Of a stretch of DNA of 19,324 nt, positions 5,962 through 13,534 are shown piece by piece. The stretch comes from an uncultured Rickettsiales bacterium. GTDB lineage: Bacteria; Pseudomonadota; Alphaproteobacteria; Rickettsiales; Deianiraeaceae. A program made the position numbers and the translations under genes. Where the stretch lies: positions 1-19,324 of the forward strand of contig CAMNMI010000008.1 of NCBI GenBank assembly GCA_946544555.1. The letters are read 5' to 3'. A model generated the notes under the pieces. That model was not told where the DNA came from. It worked only from the letters and a program-made list of their open reading frames with translations, and searched no databases. Every line of letters starts with the position of its first letter. Position 1 is the stretch's first letter.

Positions 5962-7758
5962 ATGGCCAAGCAGCAAGTAGAAGCAAATATCACTGCAAGC
6001 CCAAGTACTGAAGTGAGTACCGCCGAAAATCAAGCTCAAGAAGAAAAAAAAACTGGTTCCAGTGTTGGTATTCTTAAAATCTTGCAAGACAAGGGTCTTA
6101 TAACAGAAGACCAAATTAAGGCAGCAGCAACGCAAGCAAGAGCAACTGGTGATAGCGTTGTTGATGTAATGATAAAGATGAACTTTGTATCCGAAAGTGT
6201 CATCCACAACATTTTTGAGAAAAGCGAAGAAGACGAAAATGCCAGCAAATCAATATCAGAGGTCCAAATTGATAGGGAGTTGATTTCAAAAATACCAATC
6301 AATTTTGCAAAAGAAAATCTTGTCATTCCATTTGCAGAGAAGAAAGACTGCATATACATTGCATCCAGTAATCCTTATGACATTGTCCTGATAGACCAGC
6401 TGTCAATGTTTTTTGAGGGCAAAACAATAAAAATGGTTGCCAATAAGGAAGCTGATTTGCGCCAAGCCATTGATAAATTCTACGGAAAAGCATCTGATAC
6501 ATTGACATTGACACAGGTAATGTCAGAAATGGAGTTGAATGTCAACAACCAGACGTCAACTGATGCCAAAAATGAGGACAGTCCAATCGTGAAATTTGTA
6601 AACGTGCTTTTTTACGAGGCAATCAAAGCGGGTGCATCAGATATTCACATTGAGCCAGATGACCTGTTTGTGCGTATCCGTCTGCGTATTGACGGCGTCT
6701 TGATGAATAAAGTTATTCTCCACAAGAACTATTGGAGCGGTTTGTGCGTGCGTTTGAAGGTATTGTCAGGAATGAACATCGCAGAGAGCAGAAAACCGCA
6801 AGATGGTGGTATTTCCATGGTTATTCAAGGGCGCGAGGTTGACTTCCGTGTATCAAATATCCCTACAATTTACGGTGAAAACATTGTTATTCGTATTCTT
6901 GACAAGAGCCACAACCTTGCTACGCTTGACAGTTTAGGTTTCAGTGAGAAAAACTTGAAGCTAATTGAGCTTGCGCTTGACAAACCTGAGGGAATTTTGA
7001 TTGTCACAGGTCCAACAGGAAGTGGTAAAACAACAACTCTTTACTCCATTCTTGACATGGTGAACGACATTCAGGACAACATCATGACGCTGGAAGACCC
7101 AGTTGAGTATCGTCTGCCAATCATTCGTCAGTCAGAAATTAACCATAAGGCAGGATTTGACTTTGCGTCTGGTCTGCGTTCGCTGCTTCGTCAGGACCCT
7201 GATGTTATATTCTTAGGAGAAATTCGTGACCAAGAGACAGCTGAAATAGCCATCCGTGCATCCATTACAGGTCACCAGGTGTTCTCCACACTTCACACAA
7301 ACAACGCTATTTTAGCCATCAACCGTCTGATTGACATGGGAATTCCATCATACATGGTGAGTAGTACTTTGTCAGCTGTTATAGCTCAACGTCTCGTTCG
7401 TAAGCTTTGTCCACACTGTAAAAAAGCAGTGCCAATGAGCAATGCCATGAAAAAAGGATTTGGTCTTGACCCTGCGAAAGAATACACCATTTTTGAGCCA
7501 GAAGGGTGCTCCAAATGTGGGCAAAATGGCTACAAAGGTCGTGTTGTTGTGTCGGAGGTTCTCTTTGTGGACGAGGAGATGAACATGTTGATTTCAGGCA
7601 ATCCAACCACGAGAGAAGTCACTGAACTTGCCAAAAAGCAAGGGTTCAAATCAATGCAGCAGGATGGTATTTTGAAGATGATAAAAGGTATCACCTCATG
7701 GGACGAAGTCAAGCGTGCCATTGACATGACTGAATACACGAAGAGGATGGAGGGGTGA
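5962..7758 (+). CDS. GspE/PilB-type secretion or pilus-assembly ATPase
   Basis: Hexameric cytoplasmic ATPase powering pseudopilus or type IV pilus extension. 598 aa, near the usual family length. After a low-complexity N terminus (1-33), a GspE/MshE N-terminal domain spans about 36-175 (GILKILQDKGLITEDQIKAA; IASSNPYD). The ATPase part has SDIHIEP (226-232), the Walker A GPTGSGKT (350-357), the Asp box (IMTLEDPVEY, 374-383), Walker B DPDVIFLGEIRD (412-423) and the His box STLHTN (442-447). A zinc site is formed by C483/C486 and C516/C519, typical of GspE and PilB and absent from PilT. GspE and PilB cannot be told apart by this alone. No other machine gene is adjacent; two pseudopilin genes lie 6 kb downstream. 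Repeat copy 2 sits just upstream. Confidence 0.94.
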   Translation: MAKQQVEANITASPSTEVSTAENQAQEEKKTGSSVGILKILQDKGLITEDQIKAAATQARATGDSVVDVMIKMNFVSESVIHNIFEKSEEDENASKSISEVQIDRELISKIPINFAKENLVIPFAEKKDCIYIASSNPYDIVLIDQLSMFFEGKTIKMVANKEADLRQAIDKFYGKASDTLTLTQVMSEMELNVNNQTSTDAKNEDSPIVKFVNVLFYEAIKAGASDIHIEPDDLFVRIRLRIDGVLMNKVILHKNYWSGLCVRLKVLSGMNIAESRKPQDGGISMVIQGREVDFRVSNIPTIYGENIVIRILDKSHNLATLDSLGFSEKNLKLIELALDKPEGILIVTGPTGSGKTTTLYSILDMVNDIQDNIMTLEDPVEYRLPIIRQSEINHKAGFDFASGLRSLLRQDPDVIFLGEIRDQETAEIAIRASITGHQVFSTLHTNNAILAINRLIDMGIPSYMVSSTLSAVIAQRLVRKLCPHCKKAVPMSNAMKKGFGLDPAKEYTIFEPEGCSKCGQNGYKGRVVVSEVLFVDEEMNMLISGNPTTREVTELAKKQGFKSMQQDGILKMIKGITSWDEVKRAIDMTEYTKRMEG

Positions 7759-7774
7759 GTTTTTAATCTTTTTA

Positions 7775-7802
7775 TTGCAAATCTGATTTTTTCTGATAAA
7801 AT
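7775..7802 (+). promoter_or_regulatory. Candidate promoter of the unknown gene at 7818
   Basis: TTGCAA (7775-7780), a 16-nt spacer, TAAAAT (7797-7802), then 15 nt to the ATG. No Shine-Dalgarno is visible. Confidence 0.4.
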
Positions 7803-7817
7803 CTTTCTGGTTTAGTT

Positions 7818-8858
7818 ATGCAAACTGAGAAAGCTGAAAGTAATAATACAAATCCAGGTAAAGATACAAATCCAGGTGAAGTTTTTTTGGAAAAGCAAGA
7901 TGATATACATAAAAAACTACTGCGGAAATTGAACTGGCTTTTATATTATGATCCGAATGATACCTGGAAACAAGGTCATCAAGATGAAATTGCAAATTTT
8001 GCACAAGAACATTACAAGACATTCATTGCAGCAATGCAAAATGGTTTGCCTGCACATAGATTTAATCAGCTGAAGGAGACAAATATAAATGCTTTATTAA
8101 ATATTATCAAGCAAGCTGACGAAAAAGGTATGATCTTGGCAAAATACAATGGCCAAGCGTATTTGATTAATACAAAAGACAAAAACAAAAAAACATTAAA
8201 CTTAATCAATCCAAAAAAAATAGTAGTAACTGCGCATCCCTATAGGAATTACGATGAGTTTCGTTATGCTGCTAGCCAAGAAAATGACGATATATTACAT
8301 TTATATCCACTAAATGACAAATGTTTATCCTTCATAAGTTCAAGACAAACAGAAGGTGTAGAAAATACTTGCAAAATTATAAATCATTTTACAGAAAACC
8401 ATTTGAACAAATATAAGAAGAAAATGAATGTAACATTAAAAGGAGAATCTCAAGGTGTTGACTTTATCACAAAAATGGTTGGTAGTACACATGGTAAAAA
8501 AAACAGAATTAAAAATGCAAATATTAACTTAGATATTAATGCTCCTCATATATTTCAAGACGGAGAAAAAATCGTGAAAAGATTGACAAATGGAGTTGAA
8601 AATAATAATACGATTACAAATATACATATTAACAATGACTTGGAAAAATGCCTACACCCAATAGAAAAAACGATAAGCTTAATAAACCATCTGCGTGCAA
8701 AGAGAAACGAATTGAATAAGAGTGAAATTGAATTGAAAATCGATAATGAATTAAAGAAAACGCTAGAAGAATATCAGTGGAGCCACGTGCACAATGACAT
8801 TACTCCTGATTTAAAGTGGCTTAATGCTCTTAAAGAAGACAATATTGTCAATGTTTGA
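7818..8858 (+). CDS. Unknown lysine/asparagine-rich soluble protein
   Basis: 346 aa; no signal peptide or membrane segment and no family I recognise. The N terminus has a short tandem repeat (TNPGKD / TNPGEV, copied at DNA level in 18-bp units). The middle mixes hydrophobic and polar stretches (IVVTAHPYRNYDEFRYAAS, DILHLYPLNDKCLSFISS), so it is probably a folded domain; the C terminus (about 285-325) is helical and charged. Asn/Lys/Ile-rich composition matches the other lineage-specific proteins here and differs from the housekeeping genes. It has its own promoter, and its 3' end overlaps that of prfB by 11 bp tail to tail. A host-directed or structural protein is a guess from composition only. 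Confidence 0.75.
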   Translation: MQTEKAESNNTNPGKDTNPGEVFLEKQDDIHKKLLRKLNWLLYYDPNDTWKQGHQDEIANFAQEHYKTFIAAMQNGLPAHRFNQLKETNINALLNIIKQADEKGMILAKYNGQAYLINTKDKNKKTLNLINPKKIVVTAHPYRNYDEFRYAASQENDDILHLYPLNDKCLSFISSRQTEGVENTCKIINHFTENHLNKYKKKMNVTLKGESQGVDFITKMVGSTHGKKNRIKNANINLDINAPHIFQDGEKIVKRLTNGVENNNTITNIHINNDLEKCLHPIEKTISLINHLRAKRNELNKSEIELKIDNELKKTLEEYQWSHVHNDITPDLKWLNALKEDNIVNV

Positions 8859-9951
8859 TATTCTTGATCAACAACACACTTTCAATTAAATCATCCAAAT
8901 CGCCATCAAGCACGGCCTGGGCGTTGCCAACATCAAAGTTGCTGCGGAGATCCTTCACCATTTTGTAGGGATGCAGGACATAACTGCGGATTTGATTGCC
9001 CCATGAGATGTCTGTTTTGGCCTCTTCTTGGGCTTGTTTTTCAGCGTTTTGTTTTTCCAATTCCAGTTCGTAAAGCTTGGATTTCAGCTGCTTCATGGCA
9101 TAGTCCTTGTTCTGAAATTGTGACCTCTGCGTTTGGCACGCGCACACAATGCCAGTCGGAATGTGAGTTATCCTCACTGCGCTCTCTGTTTTATTGATAT
9201 GTTGGCCGCCAGCACCACTTGAACGATAAACATCAATTCGCAGGTCAGCAGGGTTAATCGTAATTTCGATATCATCATTAACCTCTGGGTAGACATATAC
9301 GCCCGCAAAGCTTGTTTGGCGCTTGCCATTTGCATTGAACGGTGAAATCCTCACAAGTCGGTGCGCGCCTGTCTCGTTTTTCAGCAGACCATACGCGAAA
9401 TCGCCACTGATTTGCAGGGTTGCGCTCTTTATACCGGCCTCCTCGCCATCCAGTTTGTCAATGATTTCCACCTTAAAATTGTGCTTCTCCGCCCACATTG
9501 TATACATCCGCAGTAGCATTTCCGCCCAGTCGCAGCTTTCCGTGCCACCAGCCCCAGAATTAATTTCTAAAAAAGCATTACAGTTGTCGTTTGCCCCGTT
9601 AAATAGCGACTTCGTCCGAATTCTCTTTACATCCTTTTGCAGTTTGTTCGCACTTGTCTCAATCTCCGCAACCGTGCTTACGTCAAGCTCACTTTCTGGA
9701 AGTTCCAATAGGTCATTGATGTTGTTGACATCACTTTTTATGCCATCAAACTCATTGATGATGTTGGTAATCATTGTCTTTTCCTTTGACAAACTGGCAC
9801 ACAGTTTTACGTCATTCCAGCATTCACCAAGCTGGTTTTCAATCTCCTTTTGTCTGGCTTTTTTGGTTTCAATTTGCAGGATATTTTCAAGTACAGAAAT
9901 ATTGCTCTTCATCTCCACAACCTGCTGTTTTAGCTCAAAAAGTGTCGCCAT
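8848..9951 (-). CDS. prfB: Peptide chain release factor 2
   Basis: Recognises UGA and UAA stop codons and triggers release of the finished protein. 367 aa, full length. Helical domain 1 (1-110) is followed by the core with NSGAGGTESCDWAEMLLRMY (131-150), the stop-codon-reading tripeptide SPF (203-205) and the catalytic GGQ (249-250 region, in SSGAGGQHINKTESA). SPF, not the PxT of RF1, identifies RF2. The classical +1 programmed frameshift after about codon 25 is absent: the frame reads straight through LENILQIETKKARQKEIE. Its own stop is TGA, so UGA is a stop codon in this organism. The start ATG has no Shine-Dalgarno but has a TTGAAA exactly 28 nt upstream. Confidence 0.97.
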   Translation of the reverse strand: MATLFELKQQVVEMKSNISVLENILQIETKKARQKEIENQLGECWNDVKLCASLSKEKTMITNIINEFDGIKSDVNNINDLLELPESELDVSTVAEIETSANKLQKDVKRIRTKSLFNGANDNCNAFLEINSGAGGTESCDWAEMLLRMYTMWAEKHNFKVEIIDKLDGEEAGIKSATLQISGDFAYGLLKNETGAHRLVRISPFNANGKRQTSFAGVYVYPEVNDDIEITINPADLRIDVYRSSGAGGQHINKTESAVRITHIPTGIVCACQTQRSQFQNKDYAMKQLKSKLYELELEKQNAEKQAQEEAKTDISWGNQIRSYVLHPYKMVKDLRSNFDVGNAQAVLDGDLDDLIESVLLIKNIKH

Positions 9952-9979
9952 TGTTGAATGATTGAATGGAGATTTTAAT

Positions 9980-9985
9980 TTTCAA
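9980..9985 (-). promoter_or_regulatory. Candidate -35 hexamer of prfB
   Basis: Reverse-strand TTGAAA (9985-9980) exactly 28 nt before ATG 9951. A partial -10 AATCAT (4 of 6) lies 16 nt after the hexamer. The arrangement predicts a leaderless transcript. Confidence 0.4.
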
Positions 9986-10016
9986 GAATGAACTTGTTGA
10001 CGTTAGCAGAAAAAAG

Positions 10017-10045
10017 TTGTTTTTTTTTTTTTTTTTTGTTATAAT
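10017..10045 (+). promoter_or_regulatory. Promoter with an 18-bp T tract between -35 and -10
   Basis: A perfect TATAAT (10040-10045) lies six bases before ATG 10052, placing the transcription start on the start codon. The preceding 17-nt spacer is almost entirely the run of 18 T (10020-10037); the weak -35 would be TTGTTT (10017-10022), partly inside the tract. A change in tract length would alter the spacer and so the promoter strength. Confidence 0.6.
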
Positions 10046-10051
10046 TTTTCT

Positions 10052-11077
10052 ATGGAATATGAAATAGAAAAAAATTATCTTAACAAAGATACCTTGCCAG
10101 AATACGATGCCAATATATCCAATGAAGCATATTTGAAAGAAATTGAAGCACTAACGAAAGAATTGAATGCACTAACGAAAGAATTGAATAAATTAAACGA
10201 AATTGAAGCACTAAAGAAAGAATTGAATAAACATAATATATCCAATGAAGCATATTTGAAAGAAATTAAAGCACTAAAGAAAGAATTGAGTAAACAAGAA
10301 TTAAAATTTCAAGAAGCAGAACTAGAATTTCAAGAAGCAGAACTGGAATTTCTTGCAAATTTTTGGCCATTGGATAGCAAGAAAAATATAAACAAACTCT
10401 ATAAAAATACATCATTAATAGATTTGTCAACAAAATGCACGTACGGTTCATCAGAAAAAGTTGAAGAAGATGACAAAGAAGAAACGCCAGAAGACAGCGA
10501 TATAATACCAATGGATGCTGATGAAGAAAGACCACCTAATAGCATAAGGAAGACAACACAAGAACCACAAGATAGCATTAAGAGAGAAATTGACGCTTGT
10601 GAGACAGAAAGAGAGAGATTACTACTGGAGGAAAAGGAAGCCAAAAACCTTCTCCGAAAGGTGAAAAATGAAAAATACTATACAAATATTGAAATAATTC
10701 ATGAAGAGAAGGAAGAAGACGAAAGTGATGCAAAGGAACGCAAACAAGAGCTGCAAGATAACATTAGGAACAAAGATACCGATGATGGGCAGAAGGATAC
10801 TGTTAAAGAAGAACCAAGTGATAACATGAGGAACAAAAAACAAGAGCCACAAGATAATATGAGGAACAAAAATAAAAGCAATATAGGTTATAACAATCAA
10901 TCATTATTAATCAACCATGTTAATAATCTTGATTATCAAACTAAAAAGTGGACTGGAAAAAAGAATAGGAATTGTATCACAGAAATCAGACAACGTTTTA
11001 TAACAACAAAAAATAAGAAGGAGCAGGCGATTAACCTTAGTAACAGTCATAATGTTAACATTAATTCATATAATTAA
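10052..11077 (+). CDS. Repeat-rich, highly charged coiled-coil protein
   Basis: 341 aa, no signal peptide or membrane span, no family recognised. Residues 20-100 are heptad-like and built of duplications: NISNEAYLKEI at 21-31 and 62-72, repeated L(T/K)KEL(N/S) units, and FQEAELE twice in tandem (86-92, 93-99). An acidic segment (135-160) follows, and a ten-residue unit resembling QEPQDNMRNK recurs four times (170-179, 232-241, 253-262, 264-273). The last 60 residues are basic and Asn-rich. The duplications remain nearly identical in DNA (33 bp identical at 10112-10144 and 10235-10267), so they are recent. The T-tract promoter makes variable expression plausible. A surface or effector role is conceivable but not shown by the sequence. 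Confidence 0.8.
   Translation: MEYEIEKNYLNKDTLPEYDANISNEAYLKEIEALTKELNALTKELNKLNEIEALKKELNKHNISNEAYLKEIKALKKELSKQELKFQEAELEFQEAELEFLANFWPLDSKKNINKLYKNTSLIDLSTKCTYGSSEKVEEDDKEETPEDSDIIPMDADEERPPNSIRKTTQEPQDSIKREIDACETERERLLLEEKEAKNLLRKVKNEKYYTNIEIIHEEKEEDESDAKERKQELQDNIRNKDTDDGQKDTVKEEPSDNMRNKKQEPQDNMRNKNKSNIGYNNQSLLINHVNNLDYQTKKWTGKKNRNCITEIRQRFITTKNKKEQAINLSNSHNVNINSYN
10112..10349 (+). repeat. Intragenic direct repeats in the coiled-coil gene
   Basis: A 33-bp identical block at 10112-10144 recurs at 10235-10267, 123 bp (41 codons) apart, and similarity continues beyond it. Between them are about 21-bp units encoding ALTKELN/ALKKELN, and near 10308-10349 a 21-bp tandem pair encodes FQEAELE. 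All units keep the reading frame. Confidence 0.85.
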
Positions 11078-11082
11078 CATTC

Positions 11083-11088
11083 TTGACA
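11083..11088 (+). promoter_or_regulatory. Candidate -35 hexamer of mnhB-mnhG
   Basis: Perfect TTGACA exactly 28 nt before ATG 11117; the -10 is poor. It lies six bases after the stop codon of the coiled-coil gene. Confidence 0.4.
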
Positions 11089-11116
11089 TTTAAACAACAA
11101 CTCACATCAACTAACT

Positions 11117-11617
11117 ATGCGCAACTTCCTGTCATTAATCACAGACCGCTTGATGAAAACAAGCTATCAAAACGCGCAGGAGATGTCGCAAATTAATATC
11201 AAAGATGACAGCATTATCGTCAATCTGCTGTCAAAGTTCATATTGCCAATTCTGCTCGTGTTTGGGTTTTATGTCCACTCGCACGGAGACTACACCCCCG
11301 GTGGTGGCTTCCAGGCAGGTGTCATCTTCGCATGTGCACTGTGTTTATACTACTTTATCAACCTAAATAGCGCAAAAAAACGGTTATCAAATCAAGTCCT
11401 CACATGGTTTGCGATGGCTGGATTTTTATTCTATGCTGGGCTCGGAATTGTCAGTTTTTTTATAACAGGGCACTTTTTGGACTACACATTTCTTCCATTT
11501 GAACACAACAATGCGCGCGGCATTTTCATTGTAGAACTCGGAATAGCATTTGTGGTTTTTTCCAGCGTTGCGAGGACATTCACGACACTGCTAAACCTAT
11601 TGAAAAATTTAAAGTAA
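11117..11617 (+). CDS. mnhB: Na+/H+ antiporter subunit MnhB/MrpB
   Basis: Membrane subunit of the multi-subunit Mrp cation/proton antiporter, which expels Na+ using the proton gradient. 166 aa with a cytoplasmic N terminus of about 35 residues and four hydrophobic segments (about 36-54, 66-84, 96-118, 134-152). The signature HSHGDYTPGGGFQAG (54-68) is the family's HGH-xx-PGGGFQAG loop. mnhG follows one base after the stop codon, so the two are co-transcribed. The remaining Mrp subunits (A/D proton-channel subunits, C, E, F) are not in this window; a B-G pair alone cannot transport, so they must be elsewhere or the complex is degenerate. Confidence 0.93.
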   Translation: MRNFLSLITDRLMKTSYQNAQEMSQINIKDDSIIVNLLSKFILPILLVFGFYVHSHGDYTPGGGFQAGVIFACALCLYYFINLNSAKKRLSNQVLTWFAMAGFLFYAGLGIVSFFITGHFLDYTFLPFEHNNARGIFIVELGIAFVVFSSVARTFTTLLNLLKNLK

Positions 11618-11618
11618 T

Positions 11619-11939
11619 ATGTTTGCAACCATTGGCTACATTTTGATTGGCGCGGGCATCTTCCTAACAGCAACGACCATGCTCGGATTTGCACGTTTTG
11701 ACAATATCTATACCCGCATTCACATTTCCACAATGAACGACATGCTTGGTATCCCGCTGGCTATTTTAGGCACTTCATTCTTATTTCTCAGCATCAATGA
11801 TACATTTACAGCTGTTAAGCTTATGTTTGCCATTATCGTATGGTATATCATTGCACCAGTAACGAGTTATATCATTATCAAAATTGTCTATTTCTATCAT
11901 ACTGATTTTGGCTCCGAAGTTGATAGTTCTTTGGGATAA
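11619..11939 (+). CDS. mnhG: Na+/H+ antiporter subunit MnhG/MrpG
   Basis: Small membrane subunit of the Mrp antiporter. 106 aa with three hydrophobic segments (about 4-22, 44-60, 66-90). The signature GFARFDNIYTRIHISTMNDMLG (split here: 23-34 and 35-44) matches the MnhG/PhaG pattern G.(L/A)R..D.Y.R.H..T..D.LG. It starts one base after mnhB. Its stop codon (11937-11939) directly abuts the stop of nusB on the opposite strand (from 11940), with no terminator space between them. Confidence 0.92.
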   Translation: MFATIGYILIGAGIFLTATTMLGFARFDNIYTRIHISTMNDMLGIPLAILGTSFLFLSINDTFTAVKLMFAIIVWYIIAPVTSYIIIKIVYFYHTDFGSEVDSSLG

Positions 11940-12608
11940 TTACGCAACAGTTTTTTTCTCCTCTGTTTTCTCTTTAAATGGCCTGTCTTTCACTACTCTG
12001 TCGTAGAGTTTGTCTGTAATGCCATTGATAAAGCCAATCTCCTTACCATCAAAGAAGTTGCTTGCGAGGTTTGTGTATTCACTTGACAAAACTGCCTTTT
12101 CAATTGGTTCACCAATGAATATTTCGGCAATCGCGCAGCGAATAATTGAACGCAGAACGGTATCAAGTTTTTCCACTGTCCAGTTAGGATTTAGGTGCTT
12201 GGCAATATAATCGTCAATTTCAACAAGGTTGGACAGTGCTGTGTTGACAATCTCAAACATGAAATTCTCGTCAATTTTCTTATTCTTTTTCGTCCAGCCG
12301 TATTCCTGAGATGTGAAGAAGACATTGCGGTAAAAGAACACAACCTCTTGGCACAAGCTTAGCGCATCAATTTTTAGTTTGTCTCCGCCATCATTGAAGA
12401 GGTTTTGGCTCTGTGCCAATGCTTTTGTTTTGAGACGCAAATCGTGTAAATATAACGCTTGAACGGCTGCCAAGCGAGCCATTCTGCGACGATATGTTAG
12501 GAAACGATCAAAGATAATTTGTTTGGTTTTTGGGTCATCAACAGAGCCAAAAATACCCTGTAATTCACCAACCTCCTCCTGACTTAATTCACTAACAACT
12601 TCTTCCAT
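11940..12608 (-). CDS. nusB: Transcription antitermination factor NusB
   Basis: RNA-binding factor that, with NusE (ribosomal protein S10), loads onto boxA of rRNA operons and supports antitermination and rRNA folding. 222 aa, clearly longer than the usual 130-160: about 40 extra residues precede the conserved RMARLAAVQALY (42-53), and the C terminus ends in a Lys/Glu tail. The core is confirmed by NPNWTVEKLDTVLRSIIRCAIAEIF (split: 140-150, 151-164) and FFDGKEIGFINGITDKLYDR (185-204), matching W..ERL..v.r.iLR.A..E and GFVNGvLD. M43 is a possible later start, but the promoter position favours ATG 12608. A TTGACT-N16-TAGAAT promoter lies upstream. Confidence 0.92.
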   Translation of the reverse strand: MEEVVSELSQEEVGELQGIFGSVDDPKTKQIIFDRFLTYRRRMARLAAVQALYLHDLRLKTKALAQSQNLFNDGGDKLKIDALSLCQEVVFFYRNVFFTSQEYGWTKKNKKIDENFMFEIVNTALSNLVEIDDYIAKHLNPNWTVEKLDTVLRSIIRCAIAEIFIGEPIEKAVLSSEYTNLASNFFDGKEIGFINGITDKLYDRVVKDRPFKEKTEEKKTVA

Positions 12609-12624
12609 AAAAACAACTAAAAGT

Positions 12625-12652
12625 ATTCTACTACTTCACTAAATAAAGTCAA
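12625..12652 (-). promoter_or_regulatory. Candidate sigma-70 promoter of nusB
   Basis: Reverse-strand TTGACT (12652-12647), a 16-nt spacer, TAGAAT (12630-12625; 5 of 6), then 16 nt to ATG 12608, giving a leader of about 10 nt. It lies in the 53-bp gap between the BI-1 stop and nusB. Confidence 0.5.
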
Positions 12653-12661
12653 GAATACAAT

Positions 12662-13384
12662 TCAATCTCTTCGTGCAGCTGCACCGCCAAACAGTTGCAA
12701 CAAATGCATGAATATCGCCAAGAAGTCAATGTATAACTGCAATGCCCCGAAGATGCCAAAACGTGTTGCCATGTCTGTATTTTGACAAACTGCATAGTAG
12801 GTTCCGCGCAAGCTTTGTGTGTCAAGCGCAACCAAGAATGTAAATACAAATACTGCTATAAATGATATTGCATATGACATTCCTGAACTGTGTGTGAAAA
12901 TGTTGACTATTGATGCAATCAAAATGCCAAACACCGCCATCATCAAGTATGAACGGAATACTGATAAATCACTTTTAGTGCTGTATCCATAAATGCTCAT
13001 TGAAAAGAACATTGCTGATGTAATGAAAAATGTTTTTGTAATATCCTCACCACTGAATACGAGGAAAATTGCCGACATTGACAACCCCATCAAGATTGAA
13101 TATGAGAAATATAGTGCCTTGATTGTTGAAATGCGTGCAGTTGTGATTTTCACTGACATCACGATTGACAGAATGAGTGGTGAAAATGCCACAATCCAGC
13201 CAAGCGGACCTGACATCAATGCCATTGTTAATCCACTGTGAGCTGCTAAAAATGCTACCAATGCGCTCAATCCAAGTGCAACTGACATGTAGTTATACAC
13301 ACCAAGCATATACTTGCGAAGGCCTTCATTTTTGCTAACCTCCCTAACTCTTGAAGTGCCTAATACTCCGCTGAACCCTACCAT
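12662..13384 (-). CDS. Bax inhibitor-1/YccA family membrane protein
   Basis: Inner-membrane protein of the BI-1 (TMBIM, UPF0005) family; bacterial members include YccA, a modulator of FtsH, and pH-dependent Ca2+-leak proteins such as BsYetJ. 240 aa with seven hydrophobic segments spread evenly from about residue 33 to 230. The closing motif ALQLYIDFLAIFMHLLQLFG, then a short tail ending RRD, is the characteristic seventh helix (sLylDf.nlF..LL.lfG...RD). The N terminus carries a 25-residue polar lead. Repeat copy 3 sits just upstream of its promoter. Confidence 0.93.
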   Translation of the reverse strand: MVGFSGVLGTSRVREVSKNEGLRKYMLGVYNYMSVALGLSALVAFLAAHSGLTMALMSGPLGWIVAFSPLILSIVMSVKITTARISTIKALYFSYSILMGLSMSAIFLVFSGEDITKTFFITSAMFFSMSIYGYSTKSDLSVFRSYLMMAVFGILIASIVNIFTHSSGMSYAISFIAVFVFTFLVALDTQSLRGTYYAVCQNTDMATRFGIFGALQLYIDFLAIFMHLLQLFGGAAARRD

Positions 13385-13400
13385 ATAAATATCACTTTTT

Positions 13401-13427
13401 AATATAGTTTATTTTTGTAAATGTCAA
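13401..13427 (-). promoter_or_regulatory. Candidate sigma-70 promoter of the BI-1 gene
   Basis: Reverse-strand TTGACA (13427-13422), a 15-nt spacer and TATATT (13406-13401; 5 of 6). The hexamer lies 37 nt before the ATG. Repeat copy 3 begins 8 bp upstream of the -35. Confidence 0.5.
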
Positions 13428-13435
13428 GAGAAAGT

Positions 13436-13516
13436 GTTGCGCCGCCCGAGGCCACGCCCTCGCGGTTTGGCTACACCTCGTTCCTCGTTGGCCAAACGCG
13501 CTCCGCGCCGCGCAAC
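13436..13516 (+). repeat. GC-rich palindromic repeat, copy 3 (81 bp)
   Basis: Same outer and inner stems as copy 1, 18-nt loop, a few substitutions (CGCGGTTTGGC in the left arm). It lies 18 bp beyond the pseudopilin stop and 8 bp upstream of the BI-1 -35, so it may separate two same-strand transcription units. Confidence 0.95.
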
Positions 13517-13534
13517 ATAAATATTAAATACAAA

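Noticed and set aside
5958..5963. TATAAT as the -10 of the GspE/PilB gene
   Set aside because: It overlaps the ATG, so transcription would begin inside the coding region, and no -35 stands at the right distance.
5649..6011. Open frame across the GC-rich region and into the GspE/PilB gene
   Set aside because: It overlaps two palindromes and repeat copy 2 and the start of a well-supported gene.
9323..9961. 212-aa open frame on the + strand
   Set aside because: Antisense to prfB, which has clear SPF and GGQ motifs.
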